Shown here piece after piece: positions 54,593 to 62,380 of a stretch of DNA of 64,000 nt. The stretch lies in NCBI RefSeq assembly GCF_000973105.1, contig NC_015844.1, positions 3,716,501-3,780,500 on the forward strand, in the 5' to 3' direction. Position numbers and translations under genes: made by a program. The DNA is from Zobellia galactanivorans (GTDB lineage Bacteria > Bacteroidota > Bacteroidia > Flavobacteriales > Flavobacteriaceae). Positions within the stretch are counted from its first letter, which is position 1. Each line of letters begins with the position of its first letter. The notes below the pieces were generated by a model. That model had not been told where the DNA came from. It saw only the letters and a program-made list of their open reading frames with translations, and ran no database searches.

Positions 54593-55519
54593 TTATTTTT
54601 CCAGAAGCCATTCGATTGCTTTTGCTTTTGGATTATTTGTCGGAATATCCGGTATTAATTGTCCGCCATATAACTTTTTTGTTCTATCAGCCATTATTGT
54701 TGTTGTCAGAATAAGTTTAGCCCCATCACTTAATTCATAAACGTGGTTACCAGTCGAGAGTCCAGCCGTTTTTTGCCCAAAAGACTTCGTGTAGGAAAGT
54801 CCCTTGAAAGCTATTACTATTGCTTCTCCAGAACTTGCAGTTATTCCACTTGTTAATATCGCAATCTTAATAGGTTTCTTTTTTAGCTTGTAGGGATTTT
54901 TAATTTCTAGCTTGTTATCTTCTTTATTATATACCGCGTTAGTTTTGAAACTCCATTCTGCGCTATTTTTTTCCCAATCAAAAAAATACCCTGAAATACC
55001 TTCTCCTATTAATGGTGCTAGACCTAGATACATTGGCCACATGTTTCCGCCATAATTCTCTGATAAATCAATAATCCATCCTTCAATTTCAGGTCTGTCC
55101 AATGCTATTATCTTACTTTGGATTTTTGTCGCAAATTTATTAGCCAGATTTCCACCTTTATTAAATGCTGGAACTTTCAAATAGGCAATTTGCTTGTTTA
55201 ATATTTTTGCTTCAACACTAGGTATTATTTCATCGCTCTCTCCTATAATTGTGTCAGGTTGTTTTGGTATGAAGAAGCTATGATTATCTCCTAACTCTTT
55301 TAAAGCGTTCTCAATTGTTGAATATGTTTCTTCAGCAGTTTTCTTACCTTCAATATTTTTATGAGCAGTATTTCTTAGATTATCCCAATCGATATTTTCT
55401 GTTTTAATGGAGTTTTCCTCCATGATATCGATGGCGGAATTGAGATACGTCTTTGCGCTGTTGTTATTATTGCATGAGAAAAAAAGAAAAACTAAAATTA
55501 TGAGCAAGTTTTTTTTCAT
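54593..55519 (-). CDS. S41-family (tail-specific) protease, lipoprotein
   Basis: The 308-residue protein starts at ATG 55519 (MKKNLLIILVFLFFSCNNNN). The frame to 55633 lacks a signal peptide. The S41 domain shows GDNHSFFIPK, ILNKQIAYLKVPAF, GWIIDLSENYGGNMWPM, the nucleophile Ser in ILTSGITASSGEAIVIAFKG (Ser229/230) and the base Lys in SFGQKTAGLSTGN. It is lipid-anchored in the periplasm or outer membrane and probably degrades proteins or peptides. Its start is two bases from the GTT box of the upstream attC-like site, and its stop is 4 bases from the downstream site, so it forms a compact cassette. Confidence 0.85.
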   Translation of the reverse strand: MKKNLLIILVFLFFSCNNNNSAKTYLNSAIDIMEENSIKTENIDWDNLRNTAHKNIEGKKTAEETYSTIENALKELGDNHSFFIPKQPDTIIGESDEIIPSVEAKILNKQIAYLKVPAFNKGGNLANKFATKIQSKIIALDRPEIEGWIIDLSENYGGNMWPMYLGLAPLIGEGISGYFFDWEKNSAEWSFKTNAVYNKEDNKLEIKNPYKLKKKPIKIAILTSGITASSGEAIVIAFKGLSYTKSFGQKTAGLSTGNHVYELSDGAKLILTTTIMADRTKKLYGGQLIPDIPTNNPKAKAIEWLLEK

Positions 55520-55521
55520 AT

Positions 55522-55729
55522 GGAGCATAACGGTTCGGCTATGCTTAGTGCGGGGCGGAAATCCGACGGATTTCCAGCTACGCGCTAAGCAAAAGCTTTT
55601 GGTTTTGTTTTTTCTTTTTTTGTTCGAAAGCAAAATCCCAAAGATTTTGCGACTTCATAAATATAAACAGACCTTGGCGTAAAACCCATAAGTCCGTATT
55701 AATTATAGGCATTGTGCCTGTTGCACAAG
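55522..55729 (-). repeat. attC-like hairpin site, about 208 bp
   Basis: Minus orientation: CTTGTGCAAC (55720-55729), an inner box ATAATTAATACGG paired with its partner CCGCACTAAGCATAG (55539-55553), a loop with GCAAAAGCTTTTGG / CCAAAGATTTTGC (55589-55602, 55638-55650), then GTTATGCTCC (55522-55531). It shares the pyrimidine-rich loop arrangement with the site at 62381. Confidence 0.65.
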
Positions 55730-55730
55730 T

Positions 55731-57400
55731 TAACGAAAAAACCACATAGGCTAAAGGAGATCTTAACGTTGGGTCGTTAGTTTTAGGTATGCAGGGAAAA
55801 AAGGAGTATCAAGAAAAACTGTTCGCCCATTTCCAGTTAAGCGAGCGAATCCCCGAGAACAATTTCTATAGGCGGTTGAAAGAGGTTTTGGAGCTACGCT
55901 TCCTTTACGGCCTTACCGAAGGCTATTACGGGAACAGCGGCCAAAAGAGCATAGACCCGGTGGTCTTCTTCAAGCTCTGCCTTGTGGGCTATCTGGAGAA
56001 CATCATCAGCGACCGCAGGCTCATGGCCCATTGTTCCCTGCGGTTGGACATCCTTTATTTTATCGGCTACGATATAGACGAGGAGCTCCCCTGGCACAGT
56101 ACGATAAGCCGTACGCGCCAACTGTTCCCCGAAAGTGTCTTCGAGGAAGTCTTCACCAAGGTGTTGAGTATGTGCGTGGAGAAGGGAATGGTCAGCGGCC
56201 ATACCCAGGCCATAGATTCCGCACCTGTGAAGGCCAACGCGAGCATGGACACCTTGGAGCTTAAGGTGCCCGAAGAGGAACTGGACGAACACCTGCGCAA
56301 GGTACGTGTCCTGAGTGCAATGGACAAAAAAGGGGAGCCGCATCGCAAGAGCAAGAACGACAGCTCCGACAAGGGCCAGCGTAGTGTCACTGCAAGCAAG
56401 AACGAACTGGCGGCGATAAAGGGCAGGAACAAAAAATGGGCGAAGGACCAGGACCAACGCCCTGGCGCCAAGAACAAGGGGGCCAAGTATACGAGCAACA
56501 AAACGCACTACAGCCCCACGGACCCCGATGCACGCATCAGCGTAAAACCGGGCAAGGCCAGAAAACTGAACTACCTGAGCCAATTGAGCGTTGATACGGC
56601 CCACCACGTCATTACGGACATCAGGGCCTACCATGCGGACGGGAAGGACAACCAACAGCTGCCGGATATCGTCCAAAGACTTCGGGCAAGGTTGTGGAAG
56701 CAGGGCCTGGTGTGGGAGAACTGCATAGCGGACACCGGGTATAGCAGTGGCGGGAACTATGCCTTTCTAGAGGATATCGGTCTAAAGAGCTTCATTCCTC
56801 CCCATGGCACGTACAAGGGCGGCCCCACGGGTTTTACGTATAATGAAATCGAAGATCATTATATCTGTCCACAGGGCAAGGTCATCCCGTTCAGAAAGGT
56901 ATTCAAGGATCACCGTACGGGTACGAAAAAGAAAGCGTACCGCGCATCGAGTCTGATCTGTAAGGGCTGCCCGTTGAAATCCACATGTCTGGGCAAGGTG
57001 AACGAAAAACAATTTTCGGTCACCTATTACCGGGCCGAGTACGAGCGGAACATCAAAAGGGTGAACAGCCAACAGGGCAGATATATGAAAGGCAAACGAC
57101 AGAGCACGGTAGAGCCCGTTTTTGGAACGTTGACACAGTTCATGGGCATGCGGAAGGTGAACACCATAGGGCTCGAACAGGCCAATAAGGTCATGCACCT
57201 CTCGGCGATTGCCTACAACCTGAAAAAGTACCTGAAATTCACCGAAAAACGTTCAAAAAGCGGGGCGGGAAGCTTTGTTTTGCCGCGCATCGCAAAAAAC
57301 TGCTTCCAAGCACTTGAAAGTTCACTTGTAGGCTACCCAAAAAATATAGGTTGGCCAGTGGTCTAAAAGATAAAACCGCCTTAAAAAGCGGTTATGGAAG
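55731..57400 (+). mobile_element. IS1182-type insertion sequence
   Basis: A single transposase gene with short flanks. It is GC-richer than the AT-rich genes around it. Its right side includes the AACCGC/GCGGTT hairpin at 57376-57393. Exact ends are not defined: the GTTGCACAA motifs on both sides (55720, 57423) are better explained as cassette boxes than as IS ends. A partial second copy sits at 54250-54530. Confidence 0.75.
55789..57366 (+). CDS. IS1182-family transposase
   Basis: The 525-residue DDE transposase has an N-terminal region (RLKEVLELRFLYGLTEGYYGNSGQKSIDPVVFFKLCLVGYL), the first catalytic Asp in TQAIDSAPVKANAS near 142, a basic linker of variable length, the second Asp in ENCIADTGYSSGGNYAFLE, a cysteine cluster (CKGCPLKSTCLG) and the Glu in RQSTVEPVFGTLTQFMGMR near 440. 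The frame is intact, and base composition and codon use differ from adjacent genes, so the insertion looks recent. It runs opposite to the cassette genes around it. It is bounded by the cassette boxes at 55720 and 57423. Confidence 0.93.
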   Translation: MQGKKEYQEKLFAHFQLSERIPENNFYRRLKEVLELRFLYGLTEGYYGNSGQKSIDPVVFFKLCLVGYLENIISDRRLMAHCSLRLDILYFIGYDIDEELPWHSTISRTRQLFPESVFEEVFTKVLSMCVEKGMVSGHTQAIDSAPVKANASMDTLELKVPEEELDEHLRKVRVLSAMDKKGEPHRKSKNDSSDKGQRSVTASKNELAAIKGRNKKWAKDQDQRPGAKNKGAKYTSNKTHYSPTDPDARISVKPGKARKLNYLSQLSVDTAHHVITDIRAYHADGKDNQQLPDIVQRLRARLWKQGLVWENCIADTGYSSGGNYAFLEDIGLKSFIPPHGTYKGGPTGFTYNEIEDHYICPQGKVIPFRKVFKDHRTGTKKKAYRASSLICKGCPLKSTCLGKVNEKQFSVTYYRAEYERNIKRVNSQQGRYMKGKRQSTVEPVFGTLTQFMGMRKVNTIGLEQANKVMHLSAIAYNLKKYLKFTEKRSKSGAGSFVLPRIAKNCFQALESSLVGYPKNIGWPVV

Positions 57401-57422
57401 CCATTTTTTCAATCATTTTGGG

Positions 57423-57452
57423 GTTGTGCAACGGTTACCATTGTTACCACAC
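57423..57452 (-). repeat. Compact attC-like site
   Basis: Plus-strand GTTGTGCAAC (57423-57432), GGTTACCATT, then GTTACCACAC (57443-57452). The second box matches the inverse box GTGTGGTAAAC at 58249 before the CPBP gene. No long inner stem is present. Confidence 0.55.
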
Positions 57453-57519
57453 GTTTTTTCCGTCCGAGTTGTATTGCCATCCGTCACAATTGCGTTTGAG
57501 TAAAGTCCATCTGCACAAA

Positions 57520-58245
57520 CTAGCTAAAAAGTCCATTCGTATAATTCGTAATTATAGTTGCTATTTTAAAAATCCCATTGTTAAAGGCGTGAAAACAAAT
57601 TGCTAATAAAATACCAGAACTTAGTCGAATATAAGAATATACCAAAGCACCCAAAATTCTCGGCAGGATAATAATGGGTGAGAATAATAAAACCTCTGTG
57701 GTTATTTCATAGTTTATGAGATGTAAAAAGCTAAATATGAGTAGGAAGAAGTAAAAAATACCAAGCTTGTTTTTAGTCCAAAATTCTCGGAGTATTTCTA
57801 TTTTTTTTGGTCGTAAGAAAAAGTACAATAAAATTCCAACTCCTACGCTAGATAGGAAACAATATAGATATTCTATTTCCCCAAATATTCGCAAAATTGC
57901 CAAGTTTAAACCCATTAAAGAGATTATGAGATTCCATTTGGAAAATTTTAATGGCAGCCTATAGGTTAACTCTTCCACTATTGGAGCATAAACGGCTATC
58001 ATGAATAGTATTTCAAAATCGCTAGAATTTTCAAATTTCAACCTATTTAGGTTAGCCGGTATTTTAAAGATATTGAACGACTCGAGAAAGTAAGCAACAC
58101 CAAATGTTGATATTTTGAAAATCAATAAAATTAAGAGCATTTTCAATAAGAAGAATACAAGTTCCTTTCCACTTCTTTCTTCTTTATTTACAAATCCAGT
58201 TTTAACTAAAAGCCAAATATTCTTTAATTCTATCAAGTTTTTCAA
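57520..58245 (-). CDS. CPBP-family intramembrane metalloprotease
   Basis: The 241-residue membrane protein shows the CPBP motifs Glu91-Glu92-x-x-x-Arg96 (APIVEELTYRLPL), His175 (FSFLHLINY) and His219 (CFHAFNNG), in about seven helices. Members cleave within membranes and are often linked to bacteriocin production or immunity. It begins with TTG (58245), three bases from the GTGTGGTAAAC box, since no ATG fits. It is a single-gene cassette with the box at 57443. The protein is typical of immunity-like cassettes. Confidence 0.82.
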   Translation of the reverse strand: MKNLIELKNIWLLVKTGFVNKEERSGKELVFFLLKMLLILLIFKISTFGVAYFLESFNIFKIPANLNRLKFENSSDFEILFMIAVYAPIVEELTYRLPLKFSKWNLIISLMGLNLAILRIFGEIEYLYCFLSSVGVGILLYFFLRPKKIEILREFWTKNKLGIFYFFLLIFSFLHLINYEITTEVLLFSPIIILPRILGALVYSYIRLSSGILLAICFHAFNNGIFKIATIITNYTNGLFS

Positions 58246-58248
58246 AAT

Positions 58249-58259
58249 GTGTGGTAAAC
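58249..58259 (-). repeat. Isolated GTT-type cassette box
   Basis: Plus-strand GTGTGGTAAAC, nine bases after the stop of the 58268 gene on the minus strand and directly before the TTG start of the CPBP gene. The same motif GTGTGGTAAC occurs at 58753. The AAC half of a site is missing here. Confidence 0.5.
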
Positions 58260-58267
58260 ATTGATTT

Positions 58268-58735
58268 CTAGAACTTTAAAATTTTAGATATCAATGTTTT
58301 ATATTCTTGAACATTCCTCTCATATTTCTTTTGAACTGTAATCCATAATAGAATGCCTATTGCTAAAATTCCCGCACCAAACAAATACGCTGAAGCACTA
58401 CTAATTTTACCTAAGATGATAGCAATTACGATACATAACACCAAAAATACATGTGTGAATATTACTAATTTCCATAAAAAATGTTGACTAAATAAAATTT
58501 CTACGTCGGTCTCATTTTCAATTTCTGTTTTTGATAATTTTCCATCAACAACTACATTATTAATATAAATTAGATACCAAGCATATTGAATCCGTTTACG
58601 CATTTTAAATTTTATTGAATTTTTTTTATCGTGATTCAAATTGAACATCAATCCGTCTACAGATTCAAGTGCGGATTTTAAATTCTGACTTATCTCTTGA
58701 GGATTACTTTTTACTTTTAGATTCCATTTTTTCAT
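58268..58735 (-). CDS. Membrane protein of unknown function
   Basis: The 155-residue protein starts at ATG 58735 (MKKWNLKVKSNPQEISQNLKSALESVDGLMFNLNHDKKNS), 17 bases from the GTGTGGTAAC box. The first 80 residues form a soluble, charged domain. Two helices follow (LVIFTHVFLVLCIVIAII and AYLFGAGILAIGILLWITV), with a charged C-terminus. It has no recognised family. It is part of the cassette array. Confidence 0.65.
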   Translation of the reverse strand: MKKWNLKVKSNPQEISQNLKSALESVDGLMFNLNHDKKNSIKFKMRKRIQYAWYLIYINNVVVDGKLSKTEIENETDVEILFSQHFLWKLVIFTHVFLVLCIVIAIILGKISSASAYLFGAGILAIGILLWITVQKKYERNVQEYKTLISKILKF

Positions 58736-58752
58736 AATCTCTTTTTCAAAAT

Positions 58753-58952
58753 GTGTGGTAACGATTGGGCTATGAAACGTAGCGTGCAAAAAAGCACGAA
58801 CCTTTCAGATTATCACTTAGCGAAATTTACAATTTTCGCTTTAACTTTCTTTCTTTTAAATCGCCAAATTGTAAATTTGGCGGATTTTGAAAATAGACAC
58901 GAACCTCTCGTGAAGCCTGAATTAGCTATGTTTTATAGCCGTTGTTGGCATG
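58753..58952 (-). repeat. attC-like hairpin site, 200 bp
   Basis: Minus orientation: CATGCCAAC (58944-58952), inner box GGCTATAAAACATAGC paired with its partner (plus GGCTATGAAACGTAGC, 58767-58782), loop with two perfect hairpins (CGCCAAATT/AATTTGGCG, GCGAAA/TTTCGC), then GTTACCACAC (58753-58762). The CATGCCAAC box is 3 bases after the stop of the 58956 gene. Confidence 0.65.
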
Positions 58953-58955
58953 TCG

Positions 58956-60452
58956 TTATTTTTTCGCCTCCAAATCCTCTCTTTTGGTAAGTTTGCCTCC
59001 AATAATAATTTTTTCAATAGTATTATAAGCTTCTATTTCTTTCAAAGGGTTTTTTGACAATAGTACTATGTTAGCTTTTTTTCCTTTATTTAATGAGCCT
59101 ATAGAAGAGTCTAAATGAAAAACTTTGGCGTTATTAATTGTAGCGGATGAAAGAATTTTATTTAATGGGACGCCAGCTTCTTCCATTAATTTAAGCTCCC
59201 AATATCCATTATGGCCAGGTTGATTACCATAGGTAGGTGCAGATGGAGTATCTGTTCCAAATAAAATTAACGCATTATTATCGGAAAGATATTTTAGAGC
59301 GAGCATCGCATGTGCTTGAATATTTCCATAGATTTCATGTACTTCTTCTGCATTATATTCACTAAAAAGGTCTTTAGCGAACCATTGTCCTTCTTCAGTT
59401 TTATACCATTCAAGTAGCTTTTTAGGAACAACTTTTGTTAACTCAGGTTGGTTTAGAAATGTGTCTTCAGCTAGTGCCTCCTCGCCAGCAATAACGGTTA
59501 ATGTAGGAGTATAGCCTATTTGTTTTTGAATTTGTAAATCCAACGTTTTTCTTATTTCTAGGGGAAGGGAGTCTACTGGTACATCTTTATACTTTTCCCA
59601 GTTCCATAATCCGTGTGCTAAGACATCAACCCCTACTTCAGCCAAAAATGAATGTGCTTCAAGTGAATTACCATGAACAGTTAAAACAAGTCCATTTGAA
59701 TGTGACTCATCAAGTAATTCATTCATAATCCTTTTAGTAGGCACAGGTAATTTCGACATTCCTCTAAAACCCGATTCATAATAAGATTTTACCGCAATAG
59801 CCCCAGAATTTTTAATTCGGTCAACAACTGCTTTGGGTGTATGATTTGCAGGGTCAAATTTAACAGGAATATTGTCTGCTTCACTTTCCATGAATATAAA
59901 GTTTGGAGCTGCTTCAAATCGATATTGTTCAGGTGCAAAATTCATAGGGTAACCATTTGCAACGGACGCTCCTGAGTTTCCTGTATGATATAAATCGGGT
60001 TTAATTGGTTGCAAATTGAAAGAAGCGATCTGCTCTTCTGATATTCCGCCAAGATTAATGAGTGTGGTAAAGCCATAGTATAAATAGCTTTTTGGCATTT
60101 GCTCATTAAATTCTTTAGTTAGTTCAGGATACTTTTCCATATGGTGAGGGAGCATTCCTTGTACTTCTGTAATATGAACATGACTATCAATTAATCCCGG
60201 GACTATGAATTTTCCAGTTCCATCTAGCTTTTCAAAGATTCCACTAATACTTGGCTCCTTTCTATCGATGTAAATAATTTTATCTTTTTCTACAACCAAA
60301 TGACCTACATATGGGTCGTAATTACCATCTTCTGTAGATATTATAGTAACATTAGCTATGTAGAGCCCTTTGGTTAGGTTTAGTTCTTCTTTTTTTTCCT
60401 TACAAGAGAATGCTTGCAATATGATTAATAATGATAATATGTTTTTTTTCAT
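58956..60452 (-). CDS. Amidohydrolase-family lipoprotein
   Basis: The 498-residue protein starts at ATG 60452 (MKKNILSLLIILQAFSCKEKKEELN). The metal-binding amidohydrolase (imidazolonepropionase/dipeptidase-like) features are GLIDSHVHITEVQG near 83, a Lys in GAIAVKSYYESG, a His in LTVHGNSLEAHSF and an Asp in LILFGTDTPSAP. It ends with the typical GSLNKGKKANIVLLSKNPL. Likely action is hydrolysis of a cyclic amide or peptide bond; the substrate is unknown. It is lipid-anchored. Boxes GCATGCCAAC (60468) and GTTGGCATG (58944) bound it as one cassette. Confidence 0.83.
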   Translation of the reverse strand: MKKNILSLLIILQAFSCKEKKEELNLTKGLYIANVTIISTEDGNYDPYVGHLVVEKDKIIYIDRKEPSISGIFEKLDGTGKFIVPGLIDSHVHITEVQGMLPHHMEKYPELTKEFNEQMPKSYLYYGFTTLINLGGISEEQIASFNLQPIKPDLYHTGNSGASVANGYPMNFAPEQYRFEAAPNFIFMESEADNIPVKFDPANHTPKAVVDRIKNSGAIAVKSYYESGFRGMSKLPVPTKRIMNELLDESHSNGLVLTVHGNSLEAHSFLAEVGVDVLAHGLWNWEKYKDVPVDSLPLEIRKTLDLQIQKQIGYTPTLTVIAGEEALAEDTFLNQPELTKVVPKKLLEWYKTEEGQWFAKDLFSEYNAEEVHEIYGNIQAHAMLALKYLSDNNALILFGTDTPSAPTYGNQPGHNGYWELKLMEEAGVPLNKILSSATINNAKVFHLDSSIGSLNKGKKANIVLLSKNPLKEIEAYNTIEKIIIGGKLTKREDLEAKK

Positions 60453-60467
60453 ATATGTTTTTTTAAT

Positions 60468-60616
60468 GCATGCCAACTTGTTTATATGCGGAACATTCCG
60501 TCTTTTATCCTGCCAATCCGGTACAATATGCGGAGGTTACGGTTTAATTTATCACTATTATTTCATTTAAGCGATAAAACTGCTATTTTTTATATACGGT
60601 GTACTTGTTGCGCAAC
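60468..60616 (-). repeat. attC-like site
   Basis: Plus-strand boxes GCATGCCAAC (60468-60477) and GTTGCGCAAC (60607-60616). The inner part contains TTTATATGCGG and TTTATATACGG, so the inner stem is weak. The GTT-type box is 15 bases upstream of the amidohydrolase start. Confidence 0.5.
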
Positions 60617-60750
60617 CATGAATTCCATCAATGCGTACTTGTTAGGTAGTTTTTTTTTTTTTTTTTTTTTTGTAATGCGTAACTAATTGATAAATTGGGT
60701 TTTAGTTGTCTCAAATAATTCAAAAACCATCAATTTATTCCCGATGACGA
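60617..60750. other. ORF-less cassette body with a 22-base T run
   Basis: Between the boxes GTTGCGCAAC (60607-60616) and GTTGTGCAGC (60751-60760) there is no reading frame, only AT-rich sequence with 22 consecutive T at 60650-60671. The two boxes match at 8 of 10 positions as inverse boxes. A decayed or non-coding cassette is likely. Confidence 0.45.
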
Positions 60751-60778
60751 GTTGTGCAGCGGTTCTTTGTTACCCAAC
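60751..60778 (-). repeat. Compact attC-like site
   Basis: Plus-strand GTTGTGCAGC (60751-60760), GGTTCTTT, then GTTACCCAAC (60769-60778). The latter matches the inverse box GTTGGGTAAC at 61241 in all ten positions. Confidence 0.55.
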
Positions 60779-60930
60779 GTTTTTTCCGTCCGAGTTAGTT
60801 TTTCAATCCAAAGGTCAAATCCATCAACTCAACAGTTGCGTTTGAGTGATAAGTCCAATTGCGCAAACTTGTTAAAAGTCCATCAACACGACAGTTGCGT
60901 TTGAGTGAAGTCCTTTTACGTAAACTTCTT
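60779..60930. repeat. Cassette 3'-flank with a 59-bp tandem repeat, also found at 57453-57537
   Basis: Two repeats begin CCATCAAC at 60821 and 60880 and contain CAGTTGCGTTTGAGTGA and AAGTCC. The leading ACGTTTTTTCCGTCCGAGTT (60777 on) and a copy of the repeat unit also occur at 57450-57537, next to the compact site there. In gene orientation these lie between a stop codon and the AAC box. Confidence 0.7.
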
Positions 60931-61011
60931 TAGCCCTTTAACCCTTTTCAATTTTGATTGTATATTATTGAGAACTCAAGTCCTTCTATTATTGATAACT
61001 CTAATACTATT

Positions 61012-61218
61012 TCATTCATTTACTTTCAATAAATACTTTACCATATACCTGTAAATTACAACGGTAATTATTATTGCTAAAAATAATTGTACTACGTTTA
61101 AGATAATTTCATTCGGAGTTATTTTACTCAAAAGAAATGTAATAATCATAGCTGAAAATATTGCGGCGATTATGAAAGCAAGTATACCAAATAGGATTTT
61201 AAGTAAGGTTATTTTCAT
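61012..61218 (-). CDS. Small two-helix membrane protein
   Basis: The 68-residue protein MKITLLKILFGILAFIIAAIF has two hydrophobic helices (about 3-30 and 38-60) with a positively charged tail. No family is recognised. Its start lies 22 bases from the GTTGGGTAAC box. It is the sole gene of its cassette (60769-61250), with a 200-base downstream part. Immunity or stress function is possible. Confidence 0.55.
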   Translation of the reverse strand: MKITLLKILFGILAFIIAAIFSAMIITFLLSKITPNEIILNVVQLFLAIIITVVIYRYMVKYLLKVNE

Positions 61219-61240
61219 TGGTTGTTTTTTTGGTCAAAAT

Positions 61241-61375
61241 GTTGGGTAACGGTATGTATAAGCACAGTAGCGGGATTTATGCAACTGGTTTACAGCTGAA
61301 AAGATACTTAAATTAAAACAAAAACGGCTCAGATCTGAACCTGAGCCGCTATTGCGTTTATACCGTGTTATGTGC
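61241..61375 (-). repeat. attC-like hairpin site with internal terminator
   Basis: Minus orientation: GCACATAAC (61367-61375, overlapping the stop codon of the 61368 gene), inner box GGTATAAACGCAATAGCGG paired with its partner (plus-strand GTATAAGCACAGTAGCGGG, 61256-61274), then GTTACCCAAC (61241-61250). The loop holds a perfect CGGCTCAG/CTGAGCCG hairpin. Confidence 0.65.
61325..61348 (-). terminator. Rho-independent terminator inside the attC-like site
   Basis: CGGCTCAG-GTTCAGAT-CTGAGCCG followed on the minus strand by TTTTTGTTTT. It ends the two-gene transcript from 62230. Confidence 0.75.
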
Positions 61376-61565
61376 TTTTTTTTATCACTTTCAAATATAA
61401 AATATATAAACTGCATCCAATGATGTATACAGGAACAACCAATTTAGAAATGTATTGAAAAGTTTTCAAATCCATTTCTCTTATTTCAACGATTCCCGCA
61501 TACAAGTCATAAATACCATATATCAAAAAAGCGATGGAAAATATTGCCCAGATAACTTTATTCAT
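61368..61565 (-). CDS. Small membrane protein, possible immunity partner of the 61577 lipoprotein
   Basis: The 65-residue protein starts at ATG 61565 (MNKVIWAIFSIAFLIYGIYDLYAG), 11 bases after the stop of the lipoprotein gene. It has two hydrophobic helices and a basic C-terminus (YLKVIKKST). The frame to 61589 would overlap the upstream gene. Its stop overlaps the GCACATAAC box. A small two-helix protein just after a bacteriocin-like product is the typical place for an immunity protein, an inference from layout only. Confidence 0.6.
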   Translation of the reverse strand: MNKVIWAIFSIAFLIYGIYDLYAGIVEIREMDLKTFQYISKLVVPVYIIGCSLYILYLKVIKKST

Positions 61566-61576
61566 TTGTGCAATAT

Positions 61577-62230
61577 TTATTCGCTGCAAGCAGCTATAAC
61601 ATTATAAGTATTCCACCCTTTTGCCACCAAAAAGCCGACTGCTGCTGCAGTTCCAAAACCTCCTGTTGCAGCTGTAACACCAGCAAATATTGCTGTTGTC
61701 AATATGGTTCCTACTACCGCTCTACCACATCCACTTTCGCGCGCAGCTTTTGAATAAGCTGATTTTGCATTTGCAGAGAGATTACTATATTCAATAAAAG
61801 TTTGTAGATAACTAAATATTAATTCCGCCTGTTCTACGGATTGAATTTCTTCTCTTTGTAGTAATTCCTCGTAGAAGTTTTCATTATCTATATTATTAAG
61901 AGCCCAATCAATCGTACTTGGCAAACTAGAGTCTAATCCATTCGCTTCGAACAAATATTCCACTCCTTGATTTTGAGCTACTTCTAGATTCTCCTCAAAT
62001 TTTGAATTAAATATTTCTGAGAGTTCATTATCTGACGATGTTTTTTGAGTTAGAGAATTTCCTATTTGATATCTACTTTTAATATCGAGATGAATATTCT
62101 CAAGTTGCTCAAGGGATAAATTTTCTTGCTCAATTTCATCAGTTTCATATTGACTACAAGATGCAAAAACGGTTAATCCTGCTAGAAAAATAGCAAAAGT
62201 TGGTTTTCTTAGAATACTAAATAATTTCAT
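61577..62230 (-). CDS. Lipoprotein with a bacteriocin-like Gly/Ala-rich C-terminus
   Basis: The 217-residue protein begins MKLFSILRKPTFAIFLAGLTVFASC (lipid Cys near 25). A charged helical body spans about 30-165. The C-terminal 50 residues start with SGCGRAVVGTILTTAIFAGV and continue with TGGFGTAAAVGFLVAKGWN before a final CSE, so they form a hydrophobic Gly/Ala-rich segment with a Cys at each end. That segment resembles class II bacteriocin or pore-forming peptides. The role may be toxin or membrane insertion. Paired with the small membrane protein at 61368 in one cassette with identical 9-bp boxes at 61367 and 62381. Confidence 0.62.
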   Translation of the reverse strand: MKLFSILRKPTFAIFLAGLTVFASCSQYETDEIEQENLSLEQLENIHLDIKSRYQIGNSLTQKTSSDNELSEIFNSKFEENLEVAQNQGVEYLFEANGLDSSLPSTIDWALNNIDNENFYEELLQREEIQSVEQAELIFSYLQTFIEYSNLSANAKSAYSKAARESGCGRAVVGTILTTAIFAGVTAATGGFGTAAAVGFLVAKGWNTYNVIAACSE

Positions 62231-62380
62231 TTTTATAGTTTGTGTTTAATACTCATTTTGTTGTTTCAAATCTTTTCAAGATTTCAGCTGTCCTTAGATA
62301 ATCCAGCTGTTTTTGAGATAGTCAGTCTCACTATTTATATACATAATTATTTTCTTTGACCGCTATTTGTTTTCAAAATT

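Noticed and set aside
55894-57198. Long minus-strand frames opposite the transposase
   Set aside because: They are antisense frames of a GC-rich gene, with low-complexity, compositionally biased translations.
55718-57432. GTTGCACAA motifs on both sides of the IS1182-type element as its terminal inverted repeats
   Set aside because: The same motif with its adjoining TATAGG-type sequence also occurs at 18257 away from any IS, and the outer boxes follow the cassette pattern. They are better explained as the R''/R' boxes of the cassette into which the IS inserted.
60821-60930. Direct repeats as a CRISPR array
   Set aside because: Only two copies without regular unique spacers or cas genes. They are homologous to the flank at 57453-57537.
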